Source of the DNA: Closterium sp. NIES-65 | Lineage: Eukaryota > Streptophyta > Zygnematophyceae > Desmidiales > Closteriaceae | Length of the DNA: 64,000 nt | NCBI GenBank assembly: GCA_948144175.1 | Contig: CANXME010002319.1 | Location: forward strand, 226,765-290,764 | Direction of reading: 5' to 3' | Shown: positions 33,401-45,400 of the stretch, one piece after another | Layout of the letters: each line of letters begins with the position of its first letter | Position numbering within the stretch: the first letter of the stretch is position 1 | Made by a program: the position numbers and the translations under genes | The notes under the pieces: model-generated | What the model was told of the DNA's origin: nothing | The model's input: only the letters and a program-made list of their open reading frames with translations | Database searches by the model: none

Positions 33401-36400
33401 GTGGTGTGAGGGGGTGTGGTGTTGTTTGGTGAGGTGCAACCCTCTCCATCCACTCTTCCCACCACCCTCTCTCCTTTCCCCTCCTCAGACTAGTGCCAGT
33501 GGGCGAGGGCAGAGAGTACGCAGTGCAGGCGGACGATGTGGGCTGCTACCTGCTGCTGCGCTACACGCCAGTCGCCTCCTCAGGTGATGCACAGCATACA
33601 CATGGGTTGTGCTGCTGGTGCTGTGTGCTGCTGCGCTACACACCGCTCGCCTTCAAATAATTTCATGTGGTTCCAGGTGGTTCCATCCAGGTCATTCGTC
33701 CCTCATCCCACTGCATCGGGTTTCTGCATGCATTTCTCGTCTCAACAACCCCTTGTCAGTTACCCCTTGTCACCTCATCCCACTCCTCATCACCGCATCT
33801 CTGTACCACTGAGCAGGTCTGATCGGAGAGCCAGTCACAGCGCGCTCGCCTATCATCTGCCTCCGTACGTGCCCTTCCCTCCCTTTGCTTCCCTTCACTT
33901 CCTGCCCTGCCTTTCCCAGCCTTTTCCATCCCATCCTTGCCTTCCCGTCCCTTCCTGTCCTGCCTTTCCTTGCCATTCCCCTCTGTTTTCGTCCCCTGCT
34001 TTCCCTTGCCTTCCCTTTTCCTGGTTTTCCCTACCTCGCCCTACTCTGTCGGGTACATGGGCAAACGAGTCTAGTTTTTCCTCGACTCGTTTGAGGGACT
34101 CAAAAAGCTTGAGTTTCAAGTTCGTGTTTTTGGCAAAAAAACTCGGCCGAGTCGAGTTTTACTTCCGAGGTACAAAAAACTCATGAAAAAACTCGGATTT
34201 TTTTAGACTCGCGGGATTTATGTATCGTATGCGAGTCTTAAACAAACTCACGCGTCAAATGTCCCACCAGAGGTGGGGTACAAATGCCAGAATTTTCAAA
34301 AATTCAGATCTGGTTTTCCTCCTTTCCAGATCTGAGAAGTAGTACCATTTTTTTTTTGTTGTTTCTAGGAGGTCTACGCAACCTAGTTCAGTCCAATCAT
34401 CCTTCGTTTTCTTCTTAAGGTAAATTGCGTTTTGTCGGGTTGAAGTTGGGTGGAAGGACAATACCACCCGCATCCAAACCTGCACCTCAAACCTGCACCT
34501 CAAACCTGCACCTCAAACCTGCACCACAAACCTGCACGTCAAACCTGCACCTCAAACCTGCACCTCAAACCTGGACCTCAAACCTGCACGTCAAACCTGC
34601 ACCTCAAACCTGCACCTCAAACCGGCACCTCAAACCTGCACCTCAAACCTGCACCTCAAACCTGCACGTCAAACCTGCACCTCAAACCTGCACCTCAAAC
34701 CTGCACCTCAAACCTGCTCGTCAAACCTGCACCTCAAACCTGCACCTCAAACCTGCACCTCAAACCTGCACCTCAAACCTGCACCTCAAACCTGCACCTC
34801 AAACCTGCACCTCCAACCTGCACCTCAAACCTGCACCTCCAACCTGCACCTCAAACCTGCACCTCAAACCTGCACCTCCAACCTGCACCTCAAACCTGCA
34901 CATCCAACCTGCACCTCCAACCTGCACCTCAAACCTGCACCTCCAACCTGCACCTCAAACCTGCACCTCCAACCTGCACCTCCAGCCTGCACCTCAAACC
35001 TGGACCTCAAACCTGCACCTCCAACCTGCACCTCAAACCTGCACGTCAAACCTGCACCTCAAACCTGCACCTCCAACCTGCACCTCAAACCTGCACCTCA
35101 AGCCTGCACCTCAAACCTGCACCTCAAACCTGCACCTCAAACCTGCACCTCCAACCTGCACCTCAAACCTGCACCTCCAACCTGCACCTCCAACCTGCAC
35201 CTCAAACCTGCACCTCCAACCTGCACCTCAAACCTGGACCTCCAACCTGCACCTCAAACCTGCACCTCAAACCTGCACCTCAAACCTGCTCGTCAAACCT
35301 GCACCTCAAACCTGCACCTCAAACCTGCACCTCAAACCTGCACCTCAAACCTGCACCTCAAACCTGCACCTCCAACCTGCACCTCAAACCTGCACCTCCA
35401 ACCTGCACCTCAAACCTGCACCTCAAACCTGCACCTCCAACCTGCACCTCAAACCTGCACCTCCAACCTGCACCTCCAACCTGCACCTCAAACCTGCACC
35501 TCCAACCTGCACCTCAAACCTGCACCTCCAACCTGCACCTCCAGCCTGCACCTCAAACCTGCACCTCAAACCTGCACCTCCAACCTGCACCTCAAACCTG
35601 CACGTCAAACCTGCACCTCAAACCTGCACCTCCAACCTGCACGTCAAACCTGCACCTCAAGCCTGCACCTCAAACCTGCACCTCAAACCTGCACCTCAAA
35701 CCTGCACCTCCAACCTGCACCTCCAACCTGCACCTCAAACCTGCACCTCCAACCTGCACCTCAAACCTGCACCTCCAACCTGCACCTCCAGCCTGCACCT
35801 CAAACCTGCACCTCAAACCTGCACCTCCAACCTGCACCTCAAACCTGCACGTCAAACCTGCACCTCAAACCTGCACCTCCAACCTGCACCTCAAACCTGC
35901 ACCTCAAGCCTGCACCTCAAACCTGCACCTCAAACCTGCACCTCAAACCTGCACCTCCAACCTGCACCTCAAACCTGCACCTCCAACCTGCACCTCCAAC
36001 CTGCACCTCAAACCTGCACCTCCAACCTGCACCTCAAACCTGCACCTCCAACCTGCACCTCAAACCTGCACCTCCAACCTGCACCTCCAGCCTGCACCTC
36101 AAGCCTGCACCTCAAACCTGCACCTCAAACCTGCACCTCAAACCTGCACCTCAAACCTGCACGTCAAACCTGCACGTCAAACCTGCACCTCCAACCTGCA
36201 CCTCAAACCTGCACCTCAAACCTGCACCTCAAACCTGCACCTCAAACCTGCACCTCAAACCTGCACCTCAAACCTGCACCTCCAACCTGCACCTCAAACC
36301 TGCACCTCCAACCTGCACCTCCAGTCTGCACCTCAAACCTGCACCTCAAACCTGCACCTCCAACCTGCACCTCAAACCTGCACGTCAAACCTGCACCTCA

Positions 36401-39400
36401 AACCTGCACCTCAAACCTGCACCTCAAACCTGCACCTCAAACCTGCACCTCAAACCTGCACCTCAAACCTGCACGTCAAACCTGCACGTCAAACCTGCAC
36501 CTCCAACCTGCACCTCAAACCTGCACCTCAAGCCTGCACCTCAAACCTGCACCTCAAACCTGCACCTCAAACCTGCACCTCAAACCTGCACCTCAAACCT
36601 GCACCTCAAACCTGCACGTCAAACCTGCACGTCAAACCTGCACCTCCAACCTGCACCTCAAACCTGCACCTCAAGCCTGCACCTCAAACCTGCACCTCAA
36701 ACCTGCACCTCAAACCGACACCTCAAACCTGCACCTCAAACCTGCACCTCAAACCTGCACGTCAAACCTGCACGTCAAACCTGCACCTCCAACCTGCACC
36801 TCCAACCTGGACCTCAAACCTGCACCTCAAGCCTGCACCTCAAACCTGCACCTCAAACCTGCACGTCAAACCTGCACGTCAAACCTGCACCTCCAACCTG
36901 CACCTCAAACCTGCACCTCAAGCCTGCACCTCAAACCTGCACCTCAAACCTGCACCTCAAACCTGCACCTCAAACCTGCACCTCAAACCTGCACCTCAAA
37001 CCTGCATGTCAAACCTGCACCTCCAACCTGCACCTCCAACCTGGACCTCAAACCTGCACGTCAAACCTGCACCTCCAACCTGCACCTCAAACCTGCACCT
37101 CAAACCTGCACCTCCAACCTGCACCTCAAACCTGCACCTCAAACCTGCACCTCAAACCTGCACCTCAAACCTGCACGTCAAACCTGCACGTCAAACCTGC
37201 ACGTCAAACCTGCACCTCCAACCTGCACCTCCAACCTGGACCTCAAACCTGCACCTCAAGCCTGCACCTCAAACCTGCACCTCAAACCTGCACCTCAAAT
37301 CTGCACCTCAAGCCTGCACCTCAAACCTGCACCTCAAACCTGCACCTCAAACCTGCACCTCCAACCTGCACCTCAAACCTGCACCTCAAACCTGCAACTC
37401 AAACCTGCACGTCAAACCTGCACGTCAAACCTGCACCTCAAACCTGCACTTCCAACCTGCACCTCACCATCAGCCCTACCCCATGGCAGCGACGTGGCGA
37501 TGAGGGGCCACTGGTGGAGGGAGGAGAGGTACGGACGGGTGGAAGGCGGGGAGGTGCGGGTGCGGGCACGGTTGCAATGGGCAGAGGAGGGGCACAGCGT
37601 GGGAGAATGGCTCTTCACACTCACAGCCCCTCTTCCCTCTTTCGCACTCCCTTTCCTCCCCACCCATCCTCCACCAGCGCTGCCGCGGGCGAGCGATTTG
37701 GCGATTGAGGGGCCGCTGGTGGAGGGTGGGGAGGTGCGGGTGCGAGTGCGGTTGCAATGGGCCGAGGAGGGGCGCAGCGAGGTGGAGTGGTTCTTCACTC
37801 ACACGCCCCACTCCCTTTCAACTGCGGACCTTCAGCCCATCACTGCTGAGACCCCCAACTCCATGGTGAGTGCAATGGGGTGTGGTGCAGCCCAGTGGGG
37901 TGCAGTGCGGTGGGTGGCTTGGTTCTTCACTCACACACTGCACTCCCTTTTAACTTCGAATCTGCAACCCATCATCTCTGAAACACCCAACTCCATGGTG
38001 AGTGCCAGGAGCCGCAACAAGGGGGTGCAGGGGGCGGAGAAGGGAGGGATCTGAGGGGCCTCAAGAGGAGGGGCCTCAAGAGGAGGGGCCTCAAGAGGAG
38101 GGGCCTCAAGAGGAGGGGCCCAGTGAGGTGGAATGGTTCTTCACCCACACGCCCCACTTCCTTTCCACTTTCTCTCCCTCCGTCCAACCTAGGCATGGGC
38201 ATCTGGCCCGACCCGGCCCGACCCGTCCCGTTTAGGGCGACCCGTTAGCTTAACGGGTCGGGTCGGGTCGGGTTAGCGGGTCGGGTTTGACTCTGTTTTG
38301 GTGACCCGACCCGCCCCGTTGGAACGGGTATTTGTGACCCGTAACCGGGTCGGTTACACCACGGGTCGGGTCGGGTCGGATCAAAACATGCTACATAGCA
38401 GCAGGGTATGGTGGCGCCTTGGCGCTGCTCCAGGTGGCGTTCGCGATGCTGGAGGTGGAGACCGCGATTCTGGCTGGTGGCGTTCGCGCTACTGCAAGGC
38501 CGCTATCGCGCTATTGCGGGGATGCGATCCCGCCAATGCGTGGCCGCGATCGCGCTGCCCTAATGTGGTGCCGCGATCGCGCTGCGCAAATGCGGGGCCG
38601 AGATCGCGCTATTGCGGGGACACGATCCTGCCAATGCGTGGCCGCGATCCTGCCAATGCGTGGCCGCGAGTGCGCTGCTGCGCCCCTGGTCGTGCGACAC
38701 TGCGTAATGGCAGGAGCGCCTATGCCTATAATGAATATAAATATTAAAATAGTGCTAACATTGAAGTGAAGACTGTAAGAGTTTTGGTAGGTGCAGTGGA
38801 GATTTACTAACTTGATTAGAGACTGGATCTGAATGTCGAGGGAAACAAAACATCAAAACCAACTGATGTTTCCCCCCTCTCCAAATTGTACCCTAAGCAG
38901 AGAACGGGTCGGGTAACCCTGTCATTTGACTGGGTATGCGACCCGGACGGGACGGGTCAACCCGACCCGGCGGGTCGCTGATACCCGTCTATAAGTCACA
39001 TTGACGGGTCACGGGTCGACCCGACCCGCCCGGGTAAACCCGACCCGACCCGGACGGGTCGACATTCTCAGCATTCCTGACCCGACCCGCCATTTTAGGC
39101 GGGTCGGGTCGGGTAACCCGACCCGTCCGGGCCAAATGCCCATCCCTAGTCCAACCACCTATAATCCCACCAGGCCCTCACAGTGCCTCTGGAGGCCATG
39201 GGGTCGCACGGGGCAGTGCGGCTGGTGCCAGAGTCTGATGCGGGATTGGATTATCAGCTTCGAGATCCCTTCTCTCCTTTCCCCCTTCTGGCCCCTTTCG
39301 TTGGTCGTTTCTCTAACCCCATCAGGCCCTCACAGTGCCTCTGGAGGCCATAGGGTCGCACCTGGCAGTGCGGCTGGTGCCGGTGCGGGCAGATGGGGTC

Positions 39401-42400
39401 AAGGGCAGGCCTGTGGTCGCCGTGTCCTCTGCTGCAGTCACAGGTGTGTGAATGGTAGGCCTGTGTACTAGTGCAGTGCGGTCACAGGTGTGTGAATGGT
39501 AGGCCTGTGTACTAGTGCAGTGCGGTCACAGGTGGGTGAATGGTAGGCCTGTGTACTAGTGCAGTGCGGTCACAGGTGGGTGAATGGTAGGCCTGTGTAC
39601 TAGTGCAGTGCGGTCACAGGTGTGTGAATGGTAGGCCTGTGTACTAGTGCAGTGCGGTCACAGGTGTGTGAATGGTAGGCCTGTGTACTAGTGCAGTGCG
39701 GTCACAGGTGGGTGAATGGTAGGCCTGTGTACTAGTGCAGTGCGGTCACAGGTGGGTGAATGGTAGGCCTGTGTACTAGTGCAGTGCGGTCACAGGTGGG
39801 TGAATGGTAGGCCTGTGTACTAGTGCAGTGCGGTCACAGGTGGGTGAATGGTAGGCCTGTGTACTAGTGCAGTGCGGTCACAGGTGGGTGAATGGTAGGC
39901 CTGTGTACTAGTGCAGTGCGGTCACAGGTGGGTGAATGGTAGGCCTGTCTACTAGTGCAGTGCGGTCACAGGTGTGTGAATGGTAGGCCTGTGTACTAGT
40001 GCAGTGCGGTCACAGGTGGGTGAATGGTAGGCCTGTGTACTAGTGCAGTGCGGTCACAGGTGTGTGAATGGTAGGCCTGTGTACTAGTGCAGTGCGGTCA
40101 CAGGTGTGTGAATGGTAGGCCTGTGTACTAGTGCAGTGCGGTCACAGGTGTGTGAATGGTAGGCCTGTGTACTAGTGCAGTGCGGTCACAGGTGTGTGAA
40201 TGGTAGGCCTGTGTACTAGTGCAGTGCGGTCACAGGTGTGTGAATGGTAGGCCTGTGTACTAGTGCAGTGCGGTCACAGGTGTGTGAATGGTAGGCCTGT
40301 GTACTAGTGCAGTGCGGTCACAGGTGGGTGAATGGTAGGCCTGTGTACTAGTGCAGTGCGGTCACAGGTGTGTGAATGGTAGGCCTGTGTACTAGTGCAG
40401 TGCGGTCACAGGTGTGTGAATGGTAGGCCTGTGTACTAGTGCAGTGCGGTCACAGGTGTGTGAATGGTAGGCCTGTGTACTAGTGCAGTGCGGTCACAGG
40501 TGGGTGAATGGTAGGCCTGTGTACTAGTGCAGTGCGGTCACAGGTGTGTGAATGGTAGGCCTGTGTACTAGTGCAGTGCGGTCACAGGTGTGTGAATGGT
40601 AGGCCTGTGTACTAGTGCAGTGCGGTCACAGGTGGGTGAATGGTAGGCCTGTGTACTAGTGCAGTGCGGTCACAGGTGTGTGAATGGTAGGCCTGTGTAC
40701 TAGTGCAGTGCGGTCACAGGTGGGTGAATGGTAGGCCTGTGTACTAGTGCAGTGCGGTCACAGGTGTGTGAATGGTAGGCCTGTGTACTAGTGCAGTGCG
40801 GTCACAGGTGTGTGAATGGTAGGCCTGTGTACTAGTGCAGTGCGGTCACAGGTGTGTGAATGGTAGGCCTGTGTACTAGTGCAGTGCGGTCACAGGTGGG
40901 TGAATGGTAGGCCTGTGTACTAGTGCAGTGCGGTCACAGGTGTGTGAATGGTAGGCCTGTGTACTAGTGCAGTGCGGTCACAGGTGTGTGAATGGTAGGC
41001 CTGTGTACTAGTGCAGTGCGGTCACAGGTGTGTGAATGGTAGGCCTGTGTACTAGTGCAGTGCGGTCACAGGTGTGTGAATGGTAGGCCTGTGTACTAGT
41101 GCAGTGCGGTCACAGGTGTGTGAATGGTAGGCCTGTGTACTAGTGCAGTGCGGTCACAGGTGTGTGAATGGTAGGCCTGTGTACTAGTGCAGTGCGGTCA
41201 CAGGTGGGTGAATGGTAGGCCTGTGTACTAGTGCTGTGCGGTCACAGGTGTGTGAATGGTAGGCCTGTGTACTAGTGCAGTGCGGTCACAGGTGTGTGAA
41301 TGGTAGGCCTGTGTACTAGTGCAGTGCGGTCACAGGTGGGTGAATGGTAGGCCTGTGTACTAGTGCAGTGCGGTCACAGGTGGGTGAATGGTAGGCCTGT
41401 GTACTAGTGCAGTGCGGTCACAGGTGGGTGAATGGTAGGCCTGTGTACTAGTGCAGTGCGGTCACAGGTGGGTGAATGGTAGGCCTGTGTACTAGTGCAG
41501 TGCGGTCACAGGTGTGTGAATGGTAGGCCTGTGTACTAGTGCAGTGCGGTCACAGGTGGGTGAATGGTAGGCCTGTGTACTAGTGCAGTGCGGTCACAGG
41601 TGGGTGAATGGTAGGCCTGTGTACTAGTGCAGTGCGGTCACAGGTGTGTGAATGGTAGGCCTGTGTACTAGTGCAGTGCGGTCACAGGTGGGTGAATGGT
41701 AGGCCTGTGTACTAGTGCAGTGCGGTCACAGGTGTGTGAATGGTAGGCCTGTGTACTAGTGCAGTGCGGTCACAGGTGGGTGAATGGTAGGCCTGTGTAC
41801 TAGTGCAGTGCGGTCACAGGTGGGTGAATGGTAGGCCTGTGTACTAGTGCAGTGCGGTCACAGGTGTGTGAATGGTAGGCCTGTGTACTAGTGCAGTGCG
41901 GTCACAGGTGTGTGAATGGTAGGCCTGTGTACTAGTGCAGTGCGGTCACAGGTGGGTGAATGGTAGGCCTGTGTACTAGTGCAGTGCGGTCACAGGTGGG
42001 TGAATGGTAGGCCTGTGTACTAGTGCAGTGCGGTCACAGGTGTGTGAATGGTAGGCCTGTGTACTAGTGCAGTGCGGTCACAGGTGGGTGAATGGTAGGC
42101 CTGTGTACTAGTGCAGTGCGGTCACAGGTGGGTGAATGGTAGGCCTGTGTACTAGTGCAGTGCGGTCACAGGTGGGTGAATGGTAGGCCTGTGTACTAGT
42201 GCAGTGCGGTCACAGGTGTGTGAATGGTAGGCCTGTGTACTAGTGCAGTGCGGTCACAGGTGTGTGAATGGTAGGCCTGTGTACTAGTGCAGTGCGGTCA
42301 CAGGTGGGTGAATGGTAGGCCTGTGTACTAGTGCAGTGCGGTCACAGGTGGGTGAATGGTAGGCCTGTGTACTAGTGCAGTGCGGTCACAGGTGTGTGAA

Positions 42401-45400
42401 TGGTAGGCCTGTGTACTAGTGCAGTGCGGTCACAGGTGGGTGAATGGTAGGCCTGTGTACTAGTGCAGTGCGGTCACAGGTGGGTGAATGGTAGGCCTGT
42501 GTACTAGTGCAGTGCGGTCACAGGTGTGTGAATGGTAGGCCTGTGTACTAGTGCAGTGCGGTCACAGGTGTGTGAATGGTAGGCCTGTGTACTAGTGCAG
42601 TGCGGTCACAGGTGTGTGAATGGTAGGCCTGTGTACTAGTGCAGTGCGGTCACAGGTGGGTGAATGGTAGGCCTGTGTACTAGTGCAGTGCGGTCACAGG
42701 TGTGTGAATGGTAGGCCTGTGTACTAGTGCAGTGCGGTCACAGGTGTGTGAATGGTAGGCCTGTGTACTAGTGCAGTGCGGTCACAGGTGGGTGAATGGT
42801 AGGCCTGTGTACTAGTGCAGTGCGGTCACAGGTGTGTGAATGGTAGGCCTGTGTACTAGTGCAGTGCGGTCACAGGTGGGTGAATGGTAGGCCTGTGTAC
42901 TAGTGCAGTGCGGTCACAGGTGTGTGAATGGTAGGCCTGTGTACTAGTGCAGTGCGGTCACAGGTGGGCGCGTGGATGGCATGACCGGTTGGTGCCAGTG
43001 AGGGCAGATGGCGTCAAGTGTCGCCCCTTGACCTTGGTGGCCGGTGGCCGTGTCCTCTGCTGGGACAGGCTTCAGATTCACTCTTTTCCCTGCTCTGCAT
43101 TGCCCTCCCCTGCACTGCATTGCCCTCCCCTGCACTGCATTGCCCTTCACTGCACTGCATTGCCCTTCCCTGCACTGCATTGCCCTTCACTGCACTGCAT
43201 TGCCCTTCCCTGCTCTGCATTGCCCTTCCCTGCACTGCATTGCCCTTCCCTGCTCCTTCTACCCTCTCTCCTCCCGCCCAGAGGGCGAGCCGCAGGTGCT
43301 GAGTGCGGACATGGAGGGGGAGGAGGAGGAGGGGGGTGTGCTGGTGGGGTATTACACGTACCAGGGAGGGGCCGAGGGGGACTCGCTGCTCGAGTGGTAC
43401 CGATATGCGGTGAGTGGCATTGAAATGCGGTGAGCAGTGGGGAAATGCGGTGGGCAGTGGTGTAATGCGGTGAGCAGTAGCGAAAATGCAGTGATTGACA
43501 GCACTTCCCCTTTTCCCAGCCACCACCTTCTAAGTTCCAACCACCCAACCACCCACCCCCCCTCTCTGCCGCCCAGGACGAGGATGGCCAGCCGGGGCCA
43601 CACGGCGAGTTGGTAGAAGACGAGGACGGCGAGCAGCCGCGGATGGCAGGGGGCGGCATGAGTCGGCATGTTCCGTCCGCTAGCGACGTGGGCTGCTTCC
43701 TCTCCTTCCGCGTCACCCCTGTGCGATCCGACGGGGCGGTCGGCACCCCCCAGGCTGTCTGCACGGCCGGCCCGATCCGGGCGGCGCTGCCGTCCGTTAG
43801 TGACGTGTGGGTGGAGGGCGATCTGGTGGAGGGCGGGCGGCTGGTGCCCAGGTGGACGTATGCGGGCGGCAGACAGGGGAACACACGCGTGCAATGGTTC
43901 TCGGTACGTGCTGTGCAGTGATTGTTGAGACGCCTTAGGAATCGGCAGGAGAGCACACATATACTTCATCCACTTGCCCATCTGTATGCGGGCGGCAGGC
44001 AGGGGAACACGTGGGTGCAGTGGTTCTCGGTACGTGCGAGTCCCTTATTGCACAACGAATCTATAGGCACCTCAGAAATTGGCAGGGAGAACACGTGCGC
44101 TCTTGGTTAGAGAACCTTCGCTGCATCCACTTGTCCTTCCGTATGCGGGCGGCAGGCAGGACAACACGCGTGTGCAATGGTTCTTGGTATGTGTGAGCAG
44201 ATTCCCTTGTCCCTCTCCATCTGCACTGGCTGGCTTGTAGGCTTGCTTCGTTTGGGCCGCCAGCCCAGCATGCTGCTAATACTGAGCTCTGCCACTCATT
44301 TGTTAGCACCCACATGATCACCACTCACCTTCCTATCTGGCCTGACTTGACCCCAACAACCTTCCTCCCCAACCCCCTTCCCCACCCATCCCCACCGCAC
44401 TCCATCCCTGCAGATGCTGCCCGACATGAGTGACAAGCGCCGCATTCACCCAGCAGGCGCGCTAGGGGGAGAGGGGGGGCTAGAACAGGGCGGGGGGGGG
44501 GAGGAGGAGGGGGAGGAGGAGGAGGGGGGGCTGCGAGTGGGGGCGGAGGAGGTGGGGCGGGTGGTGATGGTGGTGTGTGTCCCAGTGAGGGATGATGGGG
44601 AGGAGGGCGCGGCTGTTGAGAGCAGTCCCGTGGGACCCATCATGCCAGGTAAGGAGCAATGCAAAGAAGGGGGAGGGGATGGGGAGAAGAGGCAGGAAGG
44701 GGTGCGGTGAGAGGGGCTGGCAGGGGGTGAGGGATGATGGGGAGGAGGGCGCGGCTGTCGAGAGCAGTCCTGTGGGACCTATCATGCCAGGTAAGGGGGC
44801 AAGGGAGGGGGGCTGGCAAGGGAAGAAGGGGTTAGAACAGGAACAGGGTGGTGGTGGTGGTGTGCGTGCCTGTGAGAGACGACGGGGAGGAGGGCGCTGC
44901 TGTGGAGAGCAGTCCTGTGGGACCCACCATGCCAAGTAAGGGGTAAGGGAGAGGCGAGGGGGGGTAGGACGGCAGCAGCAAGGGGAGATAGGACTGCACG
45001 GGGTGAGGGGCGATGGGGAGGAGGGGGGCGCTGCTGTTGAGAGCAGTCCTGTGGGATGGGACCTATCATGGGATGAGCAGTCCAGGTAGGGGACGCGGCA
45101 AAGGGTAGGGTAGGCAGGTGAGGCAAGAGGAGGGGTAGGGTATGGGAATGGCAGCAGGGGAAGGTGGGAGGCTGCTCACCTGGGTTGGAGGGAGATAGGA
45201 CTGCATGGGGTGAGGGGCGATGGGGAGGAGGGCGCTGCTGTGGAGAGCAGTCCTGGGGGACCCATCATGGCAGGTAGAGTTTGCTGGTGGAGGGGTGAGT
45301 GGGGGAGAGGGTGAAGAGAGAAGACAGCTAGGGGTGTGGATGGTAGAGGGCAGCACGGGGTGCGGGACGATGGGGAGGAGGGCGCGGCCGTGGAGAGCAG

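Noticed and set aside
33885-34119. Small frames in CCTTCCC-rich sequence
   Set aside because: Low-complexity pyrimidine tract following exon 16; no homology.
34425-38054. Open frames of 1209 and 1017 codons, plus strand
   Set aside because: They run through the 13-bp minisatellite, which has no plus-strand stop in any phase. The translation is a simple repeat and the region lies between AIR9 exons 16 and 17.
38200-39130. Telomere-like repeat island (GGGTCG, one TTTAGGG)
   Set aside because: The GGGTCG clusters are at both ends of a hAT-like element with inverted ends and an 8-bp duplication, so they are subterminal repeats.
39445-42964. CRISPR-like regular array
   Set aside because: The 44-bp units are contiguous without variable spacers, in a plant-type intron. 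It is a minisatellite.
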